Part shown: piece by piece, positions 35,231 to 47,960 of the stretch | Layout: every line of letters begins with the position of its first letter | Numbering within the stretch: position 1 is the stretch's first letter | Source: Physcia stellaris | Lineage: Eukaryota > Ascomycota > Lecanoromycetes > Caliciales > Physciaceae | Direction of reading: 5' to 3' | Assembly: GCA_018902385.1 (NCBI GenBank) | Contig: JABSSW010000007.1 | Coordinates: 1-64,000 of the forward strand | Length of the DNA stretch: 64,000 nt | The notes under the pieces: generated by a model | What the model was told of the DNA's origin: nothing | The model's database searches: none | What the model saw: the letters and a program-made list of their open reading frames with translations, nothing else | Made by a program: the position numbers and the translations under genes

Positions 35231-38200
35231 ATGGCGCACAATTATGATGTTGGCACCAGAGCCTGGCAATCAGATGTCGCCGAGGGATGGGTTGCCTCGG
35301 AGGTCAAGTCGAAGAAAATCCAAGGGGATAAAGCCACCCTGGTTTTCGAGCTTGTCAACGGCGATGTGAGTAGCCATGTCTATTGACTTGACAGTATCCC
35401 TATACATATGCTGATTCTCTTTGACATGTCAGACAAGGACAATAGAAACCACACTTGCGGCGCTGCAAGACGATACCACCAGCCAGCTCCCCCCTCTGAT
35501 GAACCCGGCTATACTCGAGGCTAGCGATGACCTCACGAATCTATCACATCTCAACGAGCCCGCAGGTAAGGAACCCACTGTTGGAACGCCCCCTGCGACC
35601 TAGCTAAATATCCCGTAGTGCTTCAAGCCATCAGGTTACGCTACTCACAGAAAGAAATCTACACATACAGCGGCATTGTCTTGATTGCCACGAACCCCTT
35701 TGCACGCGTGGACTCACTGTACGTTCCGGGAATGGTTCAGGTTTATGCAGGGAAACAGCGGTCTTCTCAGGCGCCACATCTGTTCGCTATAGCAGAGGAG
35801 GCTTTCTCGTGGGTCTTCAGCTTCGCAAGATAAAATGAATGCTTACATGTCCAGGGATATGTTACGTGAAACCAAAAATCAAACCATTGTTGTCTCTGGT
35901 GAATCAGGGGCTGGTAAGACGGTCAGCGCAAAGTACATCATGAGATATTTCGCAACACGGGAATCGCCGGACCAGCCCGGGAAACGAGCGAAGGGCATAG
36001 CAGACACCATGAGTGAGACTGAGGAACAGATCCTGGCTACGAATCCCGTCATGGAGGCCTTTGGTAATGCGAAAACGACGCGGAATGACAACTCCTCACG
36101 ATTTGGAAAATACATAGAGATAATGTTTGACAAGCGAACAGAAATCATTGGTGCCCGGATTAGGACATATCTTCTGGAACGCTCGAGACTTGTCTTCCAA
36201 CCCTTGAAGGAGAGGAACTACCACATTTTCTACCAATTAGTTGCTGGAGCTACAGAGGCGGAACGAGATCAGTGGGGTATTCTTCCGGTGGAGCACTTTG
36301 AGTACCTCAACCAGGGTGGCAACCCCGAAATAGACGGTGTGGACGATGCAGCGGAGTTCAAAGCGACTCGACAGTCCCTGACCACTATCGGAGTGAGCAA
36401 TGAGAAGCAGGCAGGAATTTTTGGTCTTCTTGGAGCATTACTTCATCTCGGAAACGTTAAGATCACGGCTACGCGGACGGATTCAGTGCTACCCCCTAGC
36501 GAATCGTCGCTTGTCAGAGCATGCCAGATGCTTGGTGTCGACGCTAATGAGTTTGCCAAATGGACTGTTAAGAAGCAACTGATCACAAGGGGAGAGAAGA
36601 TCATGTCAAATTTAACGCAACAGCAGGCTCTGGTTGTCCGAGACTCTGTGGCCAAATTCATCTACTCCAGTCTGTTTGATTGGCTTGTAGAAAACATCAA
36701 TGCTAGCCTGTCGACGGAAGAAGTCAACGATCGTGCCAATTCTTTCATAGGTGTTCTCGACATTTACGGTTTCGAGCATTTCGCCAAAAATTCCTTCGAA
36801 CAGTTCTGCATCAATTACGCCAACGAAAAGTTGCAGCAAGAGTTCAACCAGCATGTCTTCAAGCTTGAACAGGAGGAATATCTTCGCGAGCAGATTGACT
36901 GGACTTTCATTGACTTCTCTGATAATCAACCCTGTATTGATCTTATTGAGGCGAAACTGGGGATCCTGTCCCTGCTTGATGAAGAATCCAGGTTACCCAT
37001 GGGCTCAGACGAACAGTTCGTGACCAAGCTCCACCATAACTACGCCAATGACAAATCGAAATTCTACAAAAAACCACGATTTGGGAAGTCTGCATTCACC
37101 GTTTGTCACTACGCTATTGACGTCACCTACGAATCTGATGGCTTCATTGAGAAGAACAGAGACACCGTCCCTGATGAGCATATGGAGGTCCTTAGACTAT
37201 CGACGAATACATTCTTGGGAGAAGTCTTGGAAGCGGCCTCGATTGTCCGTGAGAAAGAGAATCTCTCGGCTGCAAATAACAAGATTGTAGCGGCGCCTGG
37301 TAGGAGGATGGGAGTTGCCGCAAACAGGAAACCAACGCTTGGCGGTATCTTCAAGTCCTCGCTGATTGAGCTCATGCAAACCATTAATTCGACCGATGTG
37401 CATTATATTCGTTGCATCAAACCCAATGAAGCCAAAACAGCATGGAAATTCGAAGGGCCCATGGTGTTGAGTCAGTTAAGAGCTTGCGGCGTGCTTGAGA
37501 CTGTGAGAATTAGTTGCGCCGGATACCCGACTCGTTGGACGTATGAGGAGTTTGCCACGCGCTACTATATGCTGGTGCCTTCGCATTCATGGACTTCAGA
37601 GATACGGCCAATGGCTGATGCTATCTTGAAAAAAGCTTTGGGTCAGGGAACAAATAAAGGGCTTGAGAAATATCAATTGGGGCTAACCAAAATTTTCTTC
37701 CGAGCGGGCATGCTGGCCTTTCTGGAAAACTTACGCATATCAAGACTGAACGAGTCAGCCATCATGATACAGAAGAACTTGCGCTGCAAATATTATAGGA
37801 GAAAGTACATTGAGACGCGCATTTCTATTCTACAGCTACAGGGATGGACGAGAGGATACTTCGCTCGTCAACGTGCGGAAGAGGTCCGAAGAGTTAAAGC
37901 TGCAACCACCATTCAGAAGGCCTGGCGCGGCCACAAGGCCAAGAAAGGGTATAATCAAATACGAAGCAATATTATCCAGCTTCAAGGTATCATCAAAGGC
38001 TATCTATGCCGAAATAGGATCATGGAGACAAGGATTGGAAACGCGGTCCAAGTTATTCAGAGGTCCTGGCGAACGCGAAAGCAATTACGCACTTGGAGAC
38101 AGCAACGCAGAGATATTGTCATTGTACAAAATCTCTGGAGAGGTAAGACGGCCAGACGCGACTACAAGAAGATACGCGAGGAGGCCCGAGATCTCAAGCA

Positions 38201-40244
38201 AATTTCATACAAGTTGGAGAACAAAGTAGTTGAGCTTACGCAGTCTTTGGGCACCATGAAACGCGAGAACAAGGCCCTTCTTGCTCAAGTGGAAAACTAT
38301 GAGAGCCAACTGAAGTCATGGAAAAGCAGACACAACGTACTTGATACTCGGTCCAAAGGACTGCAGGCCGAGGCTAATCAGGCAGGTATCACTGCTGCTC
38401 GGCTGAATGCTATGGAAGAAGACATGCGGAGACTGCAACAGGTTTACGACGAGTCTGCAGCTAACACGAAACGGTTACAGGAGGAAAGTAAGAATCTCCG
38501 AGAGACTTTGAGAATCACAAATCTAGAATTAGGAAAAGCGAAGCAGTCAAACATCGACCATGAAAACGAGAAGGTGTCGTTGCGTCAACAACTTGCTGAC
38601 CTTCAAGATCAGCTAGACTTAGCCAAGAGAGCAGCCCCAAGCAACGGCGAACTTCAGAATGGCCATGCAACGCAGCCTCAGAGCAATGGTCTGATCAACT
38701 TAGTTTCTTCCAAGAAACCGAAGCGAAGAAGCGTAGGGGCAGAAAGGAGCGAAGCGGAGCGCTTCAGCTCGACCTACAATCCCCGACCTGGTTCCATGGC
38801 ACTGACACATCAGAACCTCTCTGGCTCTACATTTAGCCCTTCGCTGGCTCAGGACAGTGTTGAATTCGAACTCGAGAACCTGTTATCCGACGAAGAGGGC
38901 CTTAACGAGGAAGTCACGCTGGGTCTTATAAAGAATCTCAAGATTCCTGCCCCTACCGCGTCGCCTACGGCTACCGACAAAGAAATTCTATTCCCTGCAT
39001 ACTTGATCAATCTCGTGACTTCCGAAATGTGGAACAACGGCTTCGTCAAAGAGTCTGAAAAGTTCCTTGCGAACGTGATGCAGTCCGTTCAGCAGGAAGT
39101 CATGCAGTACGAAGGTGAAGATGCTATCAACCCTGGTGCCTTCTGGCTGTCCAATGTGCATGAAATGCTTTCATTTGTGTTTCTTGCGGAGGACTGGTAT
39201 GAAGCTCAGAAGACCGACAATTTTGAATACGACCGGCTGCTGGAGATTGTTAAGCACGATCTTGAAAGTCTAGAGTTCAACATCTATCATACATGGATGA
39301 AGGTATTGAAGAAGAAGTTACAAAAGATGATTGTACCAGCAATCATCGAGTCACAATCCCTCCCCGGATTTGTGACTAGTGAGAGCAATAGATTCCTGGG
39401 GAAGTTACTCCAATCAAACAACACGCCGGCTTATAGCATGGACAATTTACTAAGTCTCCTTAATAATGCATTCAAGGCAATGAAAGCCTACTGCCTGGAA
39501 GATTCAATCATCACGCAAACACTGACCGAGCTCCTGAGACTCGTCGGAGTTACTGCCTTTAACGACTTGCTAATGAGACGAAATTTTCTCTCCTGGAAGC
39601 GTGGCCTTCAGATTAATTACAACATCACAAGGATAGAGGAGTGGTGCAAGAGTCATGACATGCCCGAAGGCACCCTGCAGCTGGAGCACCTCATGGCAAG
39701 TTTACCATCCCATCGACAAGATCGAACTATGAAGCTAATTGCCGTCTGACCCATAGCAAGCTACTAAATTGCTTCAGCTAAAGAAGGCGACCCTGAATGA
39801 TATCGAGATCATTCAAGATATCTGCTGGATGTAAGTGGAGCCAGGATGCTTCTTGTTATTGACTCGGCTAAGCAGATCGCCCGCAGGCTGTCGCCCAATC
39901 AGATCCAGAAGCTTTTGAACCAATACCTTGTGGCGGATTACGAGCAGCCGATCAACGGCGATATCATGAAAGCGGTCGCTTCTAGGGTTACGGAGAAGGG
40001 GGATGTCCTTTTACTCACCGCCGTTGACATGGAAGACAGCGGGCCATACGAGATCGCGGAACCTCGCGTGATCACGGCACTGGAGACTTACACGCCCTCC
40101 TGGCTGCAGACTCCGCGCTTGAAGCGATTAGCAGAGATTGTCTCGGCACAAGCGATGGCTCAGCAGGAGAAGCAAGATTTCGAACCTCCAGGCGCTCCCG
40201 TTGACGACGGGCAAGAGTTGGCAGTCAGTGATGTTGAAATATGA
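35231..40244 (+). CDS. Class V myosin heavy chain
   Basis: Six exons (35231-35365, 35433-35565, 35619-35808, 35855-39695, 39757-39830, 39887-40244) sum to 4731 nt, 1576 aa. The order is an SH3-like N-terminus, then the motor with P-loop G-E-S-G-A-G-K-T, switch I N-D-N-S-S-R-F-G-K and switch II L-D-I-Y-G-F-E-H-F, and the relay/converter. Six IQ motifs follow (I-Q-K-N-L-R, L-Q-G-W-T-R-G, I-Q-K-A-W-R-G, L-Q-G-I-I-K-G, I-Q-R-S-W-R, V-Q-N-L-W-R-G), then coiled coil and a C-terminal dilute (cargo) domain containing K-A-Y-C and N-Q-Y-L-V-A-D-Y-E. It carries secretory vesicles and organelles along actin to growth sites (yeast Myo2, Aspergillus MyoE). The intron after exon 4 starts GC (GCAAGT) and ends CATAG, which restores the conserved Q-A-T-K-L-L-Q-L frame. 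Confidence 0.97.
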
Positions 40245-41172
40245 TGGGCGCCATCAGAACAGCTTGAATCGATCGATCTGGCTACCTTGTTTGTTGATGG
40301 GAATGTATTTGTCGAATGTTTGCCTATCATCTTCATCTATAGTACAGCATGCTGCGCTTCGCGGTTGGATTTTAGCGGGTCGCGTTTGATGCATATTTTG
40401 CCTGGGCAGCGGCAGGGGAATATTATGGATCGCAGAGGGAGCGATTATTCGGGCCCCCTTTGCAGATAGTAATGATGGACGCGAGCTCTTCTGACGTTCG
40501 GCACCTGGAAGGATCGAGGCCTTGTAGCAAAACCGCACAATGGGCACTGGAGATTCCGAATGGGTATCGGTACGGTCAGGTCGTTACTGTACTTATAACA
40601 GAAGTTGAAGTGCAAGAATCCTCGTCCCCCACGCCTTACTATGTGGCTTAGTTGAGGTCAAGCGATCCGTTTCACCGAGTCCGGCTCATGATCAAGCTGA
40701 GTGACCATGCTTACCTTATGTCCTCCAGCTAGCAAAGCTATACAAAATATACCCTTCTTTTACCCACCAAACTCCTCCTCGAAGCTGCTTAGGCCTGTCC
40801 ATGGAATAATGATGAAGTAGGTACACTCGTACAGGGGTGTTCCAGAGCGGGTGAGTAGTTTATCTAGCAGCTCAAGGATTGGACGCTATGAAAGATGGCT
40901 GTTGACATGATGGGATGATCCTTGGTGTCGCGTAGTTTCTAATATAGCACGTCTTGGCCATTGCGGCGGGGATTATTACAACACCACCGTATGACACAGC
41001 CTTTAATTCTTCCCTTTAGCAATTCTTACCGCTCCTCGGCTTTCATTCTGTACTGTTTCTTCCGTGACTCGCCTTCTGTGAGATGTACATAACAAGAGTC
41101 TCAAGAGCGTTGCCATCACCATGATATTGTTGCTGTTGCTCCGAATCGTGATTCCCTGATCGAGCAGTCGAC
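40245..41172. other. Intergenic between myosin V and glycosyltransferase
   Basis: About 930 bp. Overlapping short frames on both strands lack recognisable motifs. CT-rich stretches (TTCTTCCGTGACTC region, about 41,050) may belong to the next gene's promoter. Confidence 0.4.
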
Positions 41173-42804
41173 ATGTTACTGCGAAGTGGCTTTTGCGCCT
41201 TTGTCTCCCTGCTATCTCTTACTTCCATCATACTGATCATCCACTTGTACAGTACCAAAGGCGCCCCATCTAGCGACTGGATTCCGGATCGGATCACAAA
41301 TCATCTCCCCTCGCAGCTGACTCCGCATGCAGCTGACTCCAATGAGCAAAATTGCTCGAGTCGCATAGAGTGGCTTGAGCGCAAAGACCGGCCCTCGCCG
41401 TTTCAATATGCCCGCCGAGAAATTACTGTCCGTCAAAACCCTACGGCCAAACGCACTCTACTCACAAAGATCGAAGAGCCTCTCTTTCCAAACCTACAAA
41501 ATGTCGATCTCTCCGCGGACTCGAGCTTCCCACTCGAACATTGCAAAGAGTCTCTTATTCTGGATGTACCAATCTACTCCAAGGAGCCAGTTGAAGCCTC
41601 AAATATCATTTTTGGCATTCAGACCACGATGAAACGTCTCGATGACACCATAGACGCACTGGTCCGGTGGCTAGCCACCACACGCGCAAAAGGTGCGAAA
41701 CTCTTTGTCATCGTCAAAGAATCGGATGAGGTCGAAGCGGACAAACGCGCAATGAAGGACCTGGAGTCGAAAATGCGTGGACGGGATCTTGACGTGACGT
41801 TGGTGCCGCCCTTTACAGGCGATACCTTTTCGGAACGGTACTTCTCACTTGTCAAAATAATGTATGAGAATCGCAACGATAAGACGCAATGGATCTCCCT
41901 CATCGACGACGATACATTCTTTCCATCCATGCATTCTCTTGTAGAGATGCTGGCCGAACGCGATCCCGAGGAGCAGCATTACATAGGTTCACTCTCTGAA
42001 GACTGGTGGTCTGTGTCCGTGTATGGGCTTATGGGTTTTGGTGGAGCAGGTGTGTTTCTGTCGATGGCTCTTGCGGAAGTGATAGACAAGAACTACGCCA
42101 AATGCAAAGAGGAATCTGATACTACTGCCGGCGATATCAGAGTGAAGGAGTGTATCTACGCGCATAGCAACGTCAAATTGACCAATATACCTGAATTACA
42201 TCAAGTGGACTTTAAGGGCGATAAGTCGGGGTACTACGAGAGCGGTCATTTGCCCCTGTCGCTCCACCACTGGAAGGATTGGAGTAACGATGGAGTCGAC
42301 TTTCTGCTAGCCAAGATGCATTTAGTGGCGGATGTATGCGGCGACTGCTTCATGCAGAGATGGCAGTTCGGAGATGACACCGTTCTTAGCAATGGGTTCT
42401 CTGTTGCGACTTATCCCAAGGGCAATCTAAAGGACATTGATATGGAGCGGATGGAAGGCACTTGGGACGACGGGACTCAGGTCCAAGGGTCCAGAAACCA
42501 CGGCTTTGATCACTCGCTTGGGCCGGCACGACCTAGACTAAGCGTGGGCGAGAAGATCCAACATATGCTTCTTGAAGCTGTTACTGTTGATGGAGGCGTC
42601 AGGCAGACGTACCTTCACGAAGGCACGGACGGAGAGCTGGACACTATCCTGGAATTATTCTGGAAAGAGGAACAGCCTCACGACAGCCAAGGCGATGCGA
42701 AAATGCCGACCAGCGAACAAGATGCCGATCAACCAGGGACCGCGGAAGTCATCAAAGATGGGCAAGAGAAAGGGATAAATGGGAGCGGGGAGGCGGTCAC
42801 CTAA
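41173..42804 (+). CDS. Type II membrane glycosyltransferase, family 31/Fringe-like
   Basis: A single exon of 543 aa. Residues about 7-26 are a hydrophobic signal anchor (C-A-F-V-S-L-L-S-L-T-S-I-I-L-I-I-H-L) after a short cytosolic tip, so the enzyme should face the Golgi lumen. The catalytic domain starts near I-I-F-G-I-Q-T-T and contains W-I-S-L-I-D-D-D-T-F-F-P, the metal-binding DxD motif, then Y-I-G-S-L-S-E-D and G-F-G-G-A-G-V-F-L-S, characteristic of fringe-like beta-1,3 transferases. Fungal members are widespread but substrates are mostly unknown. The tail is acidic and low-complexity (residues about 490-543). No intron is needed. Confidence 0.85.
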   Translation: MLLRSGFCAFVSLLSLTSIILIIHLYSTKGAPSSDWIPDRITNHLPSQLTPHAADSNEQNCSSRIEWLERKDRPSPFQYARREITVRQNPTAKRTLLTKIEEPLFPNLQNVDLSADSSFPLEHCKESLILDVPIYSKEPVEASNIIFGIQTTMKRLDDTIDALVRWLATTRAKGAKLFVIVKESDEVEADKRAMKDLESKMRGRDLDVTLVPPFTGDTFSERYFSLVKIMYENRNDKTQWISLIDDDTFFPSMHSLVEMLAERDPEEQHYIGSLSEDWWSVSVYGLMGFGGAGVFLSMALAEVIDKNYAKCKEESDTTAGDIRVKECIYAHSNVKLTNIPELHQVDFKGDKSGYYESGHLPLSLHHWKDWSNDGVDFLLAKMHLVADVCGDCFMQRWQFGDDTVLSNGFSVATYPKGNLKDIDMERMEGTWDDGTQVQGSRNHGFDHSLGPARPRLSVGEKIQHMLLEAVTVDGGVRQTYLHEGTDGELDTILELFWKEEQPHDSQGDAKMPTSEQDADQPGTAEVIKDGQEKGINGSGEAVT

Positions 42805-43611
42805 CCTGCCCAATAGGGGCGTCTTTCATCTTGTTGTGCACATAGAGGTATGTAGTGGCACACAATACGGCCGGAAGGTAAATACGCAAGGCCGATAATG
42901 CATGGCCGGCAAAGGTCGATACAAAGGTTGAGATACATTTAGGAATTTGAGCGCGGAGTTGGGGCTTTTTGAAACATGTTCAGCTGTATATTCTACCTTA
43001 ATTAGGGTCTTGCGAAGAACCAAGGCCTCTGGATTTCTGTCCATAACGAGTGTTCAGTATTCACATTTTTCCAATCGCAGACGGCGCCGGTCAGTCATGT
43101 CAGGTTCTGGGGGGCGAAATGTAGATACCTAGGCAAACTAGTGCCACTCTAAGGAAACTTCAACGTTCGGGGTTCCTGACTTGACTTCGGATAGTAATAT
43201 AATAATATAAAAGTATGGGAGCATGATTGAAAAGTCCTTTGAAATGGTTCCTGGCCTTGTCTCTCGCCTCACTTCAATAATAATGGCTCAGTCTCGTGAG
43301 CAGGCAACTTTGGTTAAGTTTGCCCTTGAAGTAACACGTGACAAGCCAACGATGTTTCCTTCACGTTTTTCTTCAACTGACACTTTGCGCCTTTTCTGTC
43401 ACCCTCTTGATGTCAGGAGATAGCACACAAATCTTTGCGGTGAGTGAGTATCAGGTCGCCTACATTGTTTCCCATTTGGTAGCCTCCTATCACCACTCTG
43501 TCCGTAGACTCCACCTCGTCAGGCCGCAGAGGAAGCAATCTGGATTTTATTCTCTAGCCCAACTGTCCTGATTTTTTTCATTGACATATTTCCCCACTAT
43601 TTATTGCCAAC
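42805..43611. other. Intergenic
   Basis: About 800 bp between the glycosyltransferase stop and the peptidase start. Short frames here have no recognisable features. Confidence 0.5.
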
Positions 43612-45506
43612 ATGGCCTTCTACCAATGTCCCTTCTGCCCCTTCTCTGACGATGACTCGTCCTTCCTCATCAACCATGTTGGATTGTTGCACCCAGAGAC
43701 CGAGGAGTCACCCTTCCTTGTCAAGGACGATGTGGAAACTATGCGAACTCGTCGAAGCAGCCTAGAAGTGGCAGGTGCGAGAGGCGTTCCTTCAGGAGAA
43801 GACTATATAGAATGCGAATGTGGTGAAACTGGTAGGACAGTCTAACAAATATCGCAAATCAATCGTATATCTAGAGCTGAAGCATCATTAGTGCTGCTGT
43901 CCGAATTTTCTAGTCATTCGGACCTGCACATGGCCGAGGGAATGGCACTCGAAGACGCGGAACAGATTGAGAACGATGTTGAAACCACCATATTGTCTCG
44001 CCGCCAGCCGACATACACGGATACCAACTCTCCAACGGAAGTATGCCCTTCTAACTCCAAGGACTCATTACCACTCTCTGTTCAAAGTTCGTCGGCGGGT
44101 TCACGGTCGAAAAATCCATCACACGGGCATGCTCGTGGGGTAAGGGAATGGGCAAACGTGTTACTTAGTCCAACTACACCGACTCCGCGAGCGAGGACCG
44201 CAAGGGCAAGGCACAGGGACGCTCGAAGACTTGGTGTAGGCCTCAACAACACAGTCAAGAAGGCGGGCCATCACAGGCTGACTAAAGCCCACAGAAAGCA
44301 GACCTGGGACCCCACGCTTTCGAAGATCAGATGCCTACGTGGCTACGGAAACAGCTAGAAAAGGGCGCTAAAGCCACCATAACCAACACAATAGGCTCGG
44401 ATGGACGCCTTGTTCAGTACGAATTGATTGCCAATGAAACTCGGGATGTTTTGCCAATCTTGTCTCAGCTCTGTGAGCAGGATCGGTCGCTTTCGAAAGT
44501 GTACCTCTGCCACTCTGGTGTGCAACACGTCGTGAAGATGGACAAAGAAGGTGGTTTCTGTGGTTACCGAAATATACAGATGATGGTATGTTTTGGTCTC
44601 GCTTCACTATGCAACGTTGGATTCGAGTAGTCTCGTGCCAAATCAGTAACTTAGCTCAACCATCTAGATCTCATTCATCCAGGGCGCCAGATCTCAAGGC
44701 TTCGAGAGTTTCCCTGGACGGATACCGTCCATCCTTGAGCTCCAAGACTTGATCGAGCGGGCCTGGGATTTAGGCATCAACAGCTCCGGAAGAGTGGAGA
44801 CGGGCGGCATTCGAGGTACGAGGAAGTTCATTGGCACACCCGAAGTGAGTGTCTCCGTAACATTCGCACGAAGCATTGCTGACAAGATTAGGCGCAAGCG
44901 CTGATACAGAGCCTTAACATACCGTGAGTCTCAGGCTTTGTGGGTAGCACAGCGTACGCCGATATTCAATATTGATATAATTCCAGTTGTGACGCAAGTG
45001 CTTTCAATAATGCAACTAAAAGAGATAAGGCCGACGGGAAAGACTCACCCACACATCACCAGCTGTATTGGTTTATCGAGCAGTACTTCTTGAATGGCAC
45101 AAGAGATACTTCTGAAAAGATATGCCGGACCTCACTTCCGCCTCTATATCTCCAGCATCCCGGTACGTAATACTGATCCTGTGAATGTTCCTGGGCGCTC
45201 ATATCATGCAGGTCATTCCTTGACGGTTGTTGGGCTTGAAAGGCGAAAGAGCGGGGCAGCGAACCTTCTGGTTTTCGATCCAATGTTCAAGCCGTCCCCT
45301 GGCATACTCCAGTTGATCGGCACTCGATTTAGGGCGGCCGCCCCCGAAAGATTACTGAAAGCATATCGTCGGGGCGACTATTATCTAGGGAAGCATAACT
45401 GCTTCGAGGTTTTGAAGTAAGTGTTATCTCGCAGGTTCACCCAAATGCCGTTGTAACATTGTCTAGATTGACATCGGGCGTACCGCTTAGAGCTGGTTGG
45501 GATTGA
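43612..45506 (+). CDS. ZUP1/Mug105-type C78 peptidase (K63 deubiquitinase-like)
   Basis: Eight exons (43612-43831, 43892-44253, 44295-44585, 44668-44844, 44892-44923, 44987-45162, 45212-45416, 45467-45506) sum to 1503 nt, 500 aa. The N-terminus has a C2H2 finger (C-P-F-C ... H-V-G-L-L-H) and a second finger split by intron 1 (C-E-C-G-E-T ... H-S-D-L-H). The C-terminal domain carries the catalytic Cys in G-G-F-C-G-Y-R-N-I-Q-M-M, catalytic His in G-H-S-L-T-V-V-G and Asp in V-F-D-P-M-F, all typical of peptidase family C78. Human ZUP1 and fission yeast Mug105 cleave K63-linked ubiquitin; UFM1 proteases share the fold. Intron 2 is placed as 41 nt with a good branch site (CTGACTAA). An alternative donor at about 44,233 would shorten the protein slightly. 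Confidence 0.88.
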
Positions 45507-46218
45507 CCTGGCCATGTCGTTACAGAGGCACTAACCCACTCAATGTAGTATACGGTGGTGCATCTTTCAAGGCTCCAGGCTCAAGTAGTGACAACGACTG
45601 GACTAGCTGTACGGTTTTCTTTTACCATAGCGAGGATGGATGCATGAAGTGCGAAGAGTTGGAAAATTTAGTCTCAAGGTTAGCAATGGGTTTACCATGA
45701 GCTGTTTCATCACGAACAGAGCCCCTTCATACTCAATTTACTCTTCGAAGTGCTAGGTAGGGTACCTGTGGACAATAGGCGAAGGCTTCAAGCGTTTATA
45801 CAGCAGTCACATGAAGGAAATCGTGTGGAAGATGCAGTGGTGATGCGACGATGGTGTCATTCATGTTCCTGTGGGATTCATTCAGTTGCACTACGAAAGC
45901 CACTCATGTCCTTTCCAACCTGTGGTGATTCGCGCATGGATTAGCCTCGAACCCTGCTGAGCTGTGAACAGTTGTTACTGACCGGACCACAATGGATCTG
46001 CCTCAGTAACAATGCTCTTCCCAAGGAAGGCTTCGGGAGTTGCCGAAGCTCGGGGGACCTGGAAGTTAACTGGGTATGGCCATTGAGCGTAATCCTGCGC
46101 AACGCTTGGGTGACGCGGACTGCAATTTACTTCGAGTTGGGGCCTTGCACATCGATTGACAAATGCATCCTTCTCATCCGGAGAACATCAAAGCGCATTT
46201 AAAATGACAAATGTCTTG
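45507..46218. other. Intergenic, convergent genes
   Basis: About 710 bp between the peptidase stop and the P450 stop. Nothing recognisable. Confidence 0.5.
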
Positions 46219-47960
46219 TCATTGAACTACGCTGAGCGTTCGTCGCCGCACGCGAACCCTGACATCGTCTACGGGGCTCGAGAAATTTGGCATTGTCTGA
46301 TGACCGGGCACTACCCATTGTCCAGGATCTGATAATTCAAAGTCCCACAGCGCTAGAACTCCTGCTACAAATGCTAGGACTACAGTATCGAGTAGCTCTC
46401 GGTCTGGGAACATGCTCCCACCATCAGCGGAGGGCAAGGGCCGTTGCGGACCGTTGGTGATTTGTGTATCCCTTCTCTCGGTTCTGATAAGGAACCTCTC
46501 GGGTTCGAATTTGAATTCTCGCGGATCATAATTCTGTAACCGCAGCGGTATGACCACCACCTCTCCAGCATTTATCTGGTAAGAAGTCGGTCGCTCGCTA
46601 CCGAAAAGATCCTTCCGGGGCTTGGTAATAATCGTATCTCTAACAATGGTGCGTATTGAAACGGGCGAAGTGTCTAGACGCAGACACTCATAATAGCACG
46701 CTTTTAACAGCGGGCATGACAACTGGAGGCTGTCAGTATCGAGCACTAGAAACGGCGGTTCGGGTATGCCAAATCTCGGCGCTGGCTGAGTAGCTTTCGC
46801 AAAGAAACCGGTCTCCGTTCGAATTTCCTCTACAAGCCCTGGTACTGAGCAGATGCGTAGGAGAAGCCAACAGACTAAGCTACTCACGTGAACGCTTATG
46901 CTATCGACGCTTAGTAATACTGAATAGGAGAACATTTCGGCAACTTACGTCTGCAGCATCTGGAGATCAAGAGGTCCTTTCACCGCTGGCGGAAGATCGC
47001 ATTTCCTCCAGGTCGCACACCTGGCCTTCATTTCTTCACTGACATCACTCACATCATGCCATGGCGGATTCGGCTCGTTGCCAAGCGCTGTTTCATCGAG
47101 AGCACGGTGGAACGAATCGATCGCATTATCCAGCCGATGTCTGGCCATGTTGGCTTTGGCTAATGAATGGAGAGGAAACCACCGTGGCAAGCCAAACAAA
47201 AGATACTTTAGACTGTTGTCAAGATCATGTAGATCGTCGAAGATTCCAGGGTATGCATCAAGAAACTCGGAGCCAAGGAGCGGAGGGAGTACAGCATGAC
47301 CAACAAAGGTTCTGATCAGGGCAAATAAATCTACATCGACCGCTTCATGGTGTACTAATTGTGCCTTGCCAGATCTCTCCCAAGAATTCTGGTCAACCAT
47401 GCCTTCAGAAAAAGACACCATATTTGGTGCATGTCTTTGAATGCTTTGGGTGATGGCACGCGACAAACCCGGTTTTGCCAATTTGAAAAATTTGTTTGCC
47501 TCATGCTGAGCATCAAGGAATGCCTGTTTGAATCTCCCGTCTGCACCAAAGATTCTACACAGTAGCCACCATTGAACAGATGGACTGTTGTCCGTGTGTT
47601 GGTAGATCTGATCGAGAAGGGAGTTATGAGTGACGACATTCCAAGTCTGACCCAGAACGTGCAAAGAGATGAGGCCATGGATTGAGTGCTCGCTGATGTG
47701 TATGAGCCGTATTCTATATATCTCCCGTTTGCGCCAAAGACGTACCTTATTCGACGGATGAAGCGCTCAGGGTCCCGCAGTAGTGATAGGGCATGGCCTA
47801 CCCAGGGTAACCAATAGGGGACGGGAGGAAGCCTCACAGCTGCGTCTCCGCCGGAGATATCCGAGCTGTGCACTGGCCCCAATAGGAAGCGAGTGTAAAA
47901 CAGAGTCAAAATTATAAGGATCGCTGAGCCAATGAACCCTGTCGAGGTAAGCATTTCCAT
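46219..47960 (-). pseudogene. Cytochrome P450, CYP7/8-like, heme cysteine missing
   Basis: The N-terminal membrane anchor (about residues 8-27) is followed by the Pro-rich hinge L-P-P-V-P-Y-W-L-P-W-V-G-H. The body (47,664-46,945) and C-terminal part (46,935-46,219) contain the K-helix E-C-L-R with downstream R-T-I-V-R-D and a meander with P-E-R-F. The heme loop, normally FGGGxxxCPGR, reads S-A-D-G-G-S-M-F-P-D-R, so the heme-ligating Cys is Phe (TTC) and two glycines are Asp, while the following L-A-F-V-A-G-V-L-A-L-W-D-F is well kept. The shift between exon 1 and the body (47,670-47,745) needs either a 32-nt intron, very short, or a frameshift. It resembles fungal CYP7/CYP8-type oxygenases. 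I infer a decaying gene or a non-catalytic relative. Confidence 0.7.

Noticed and set aside
37810-38229. 139-aa open frame inside myosin V
   Set aside because: It is an alternative-frame shadow of the IQ-motif region, which is itself clearly coding.
39749-39845. Separate small gene for the C-terminal dilute domain starting at 39,846
   Set aside because: The domain joins to the upstream myosin frame through a GC-AG and a GT-AG intron with conserved sequence, so it is one gene.
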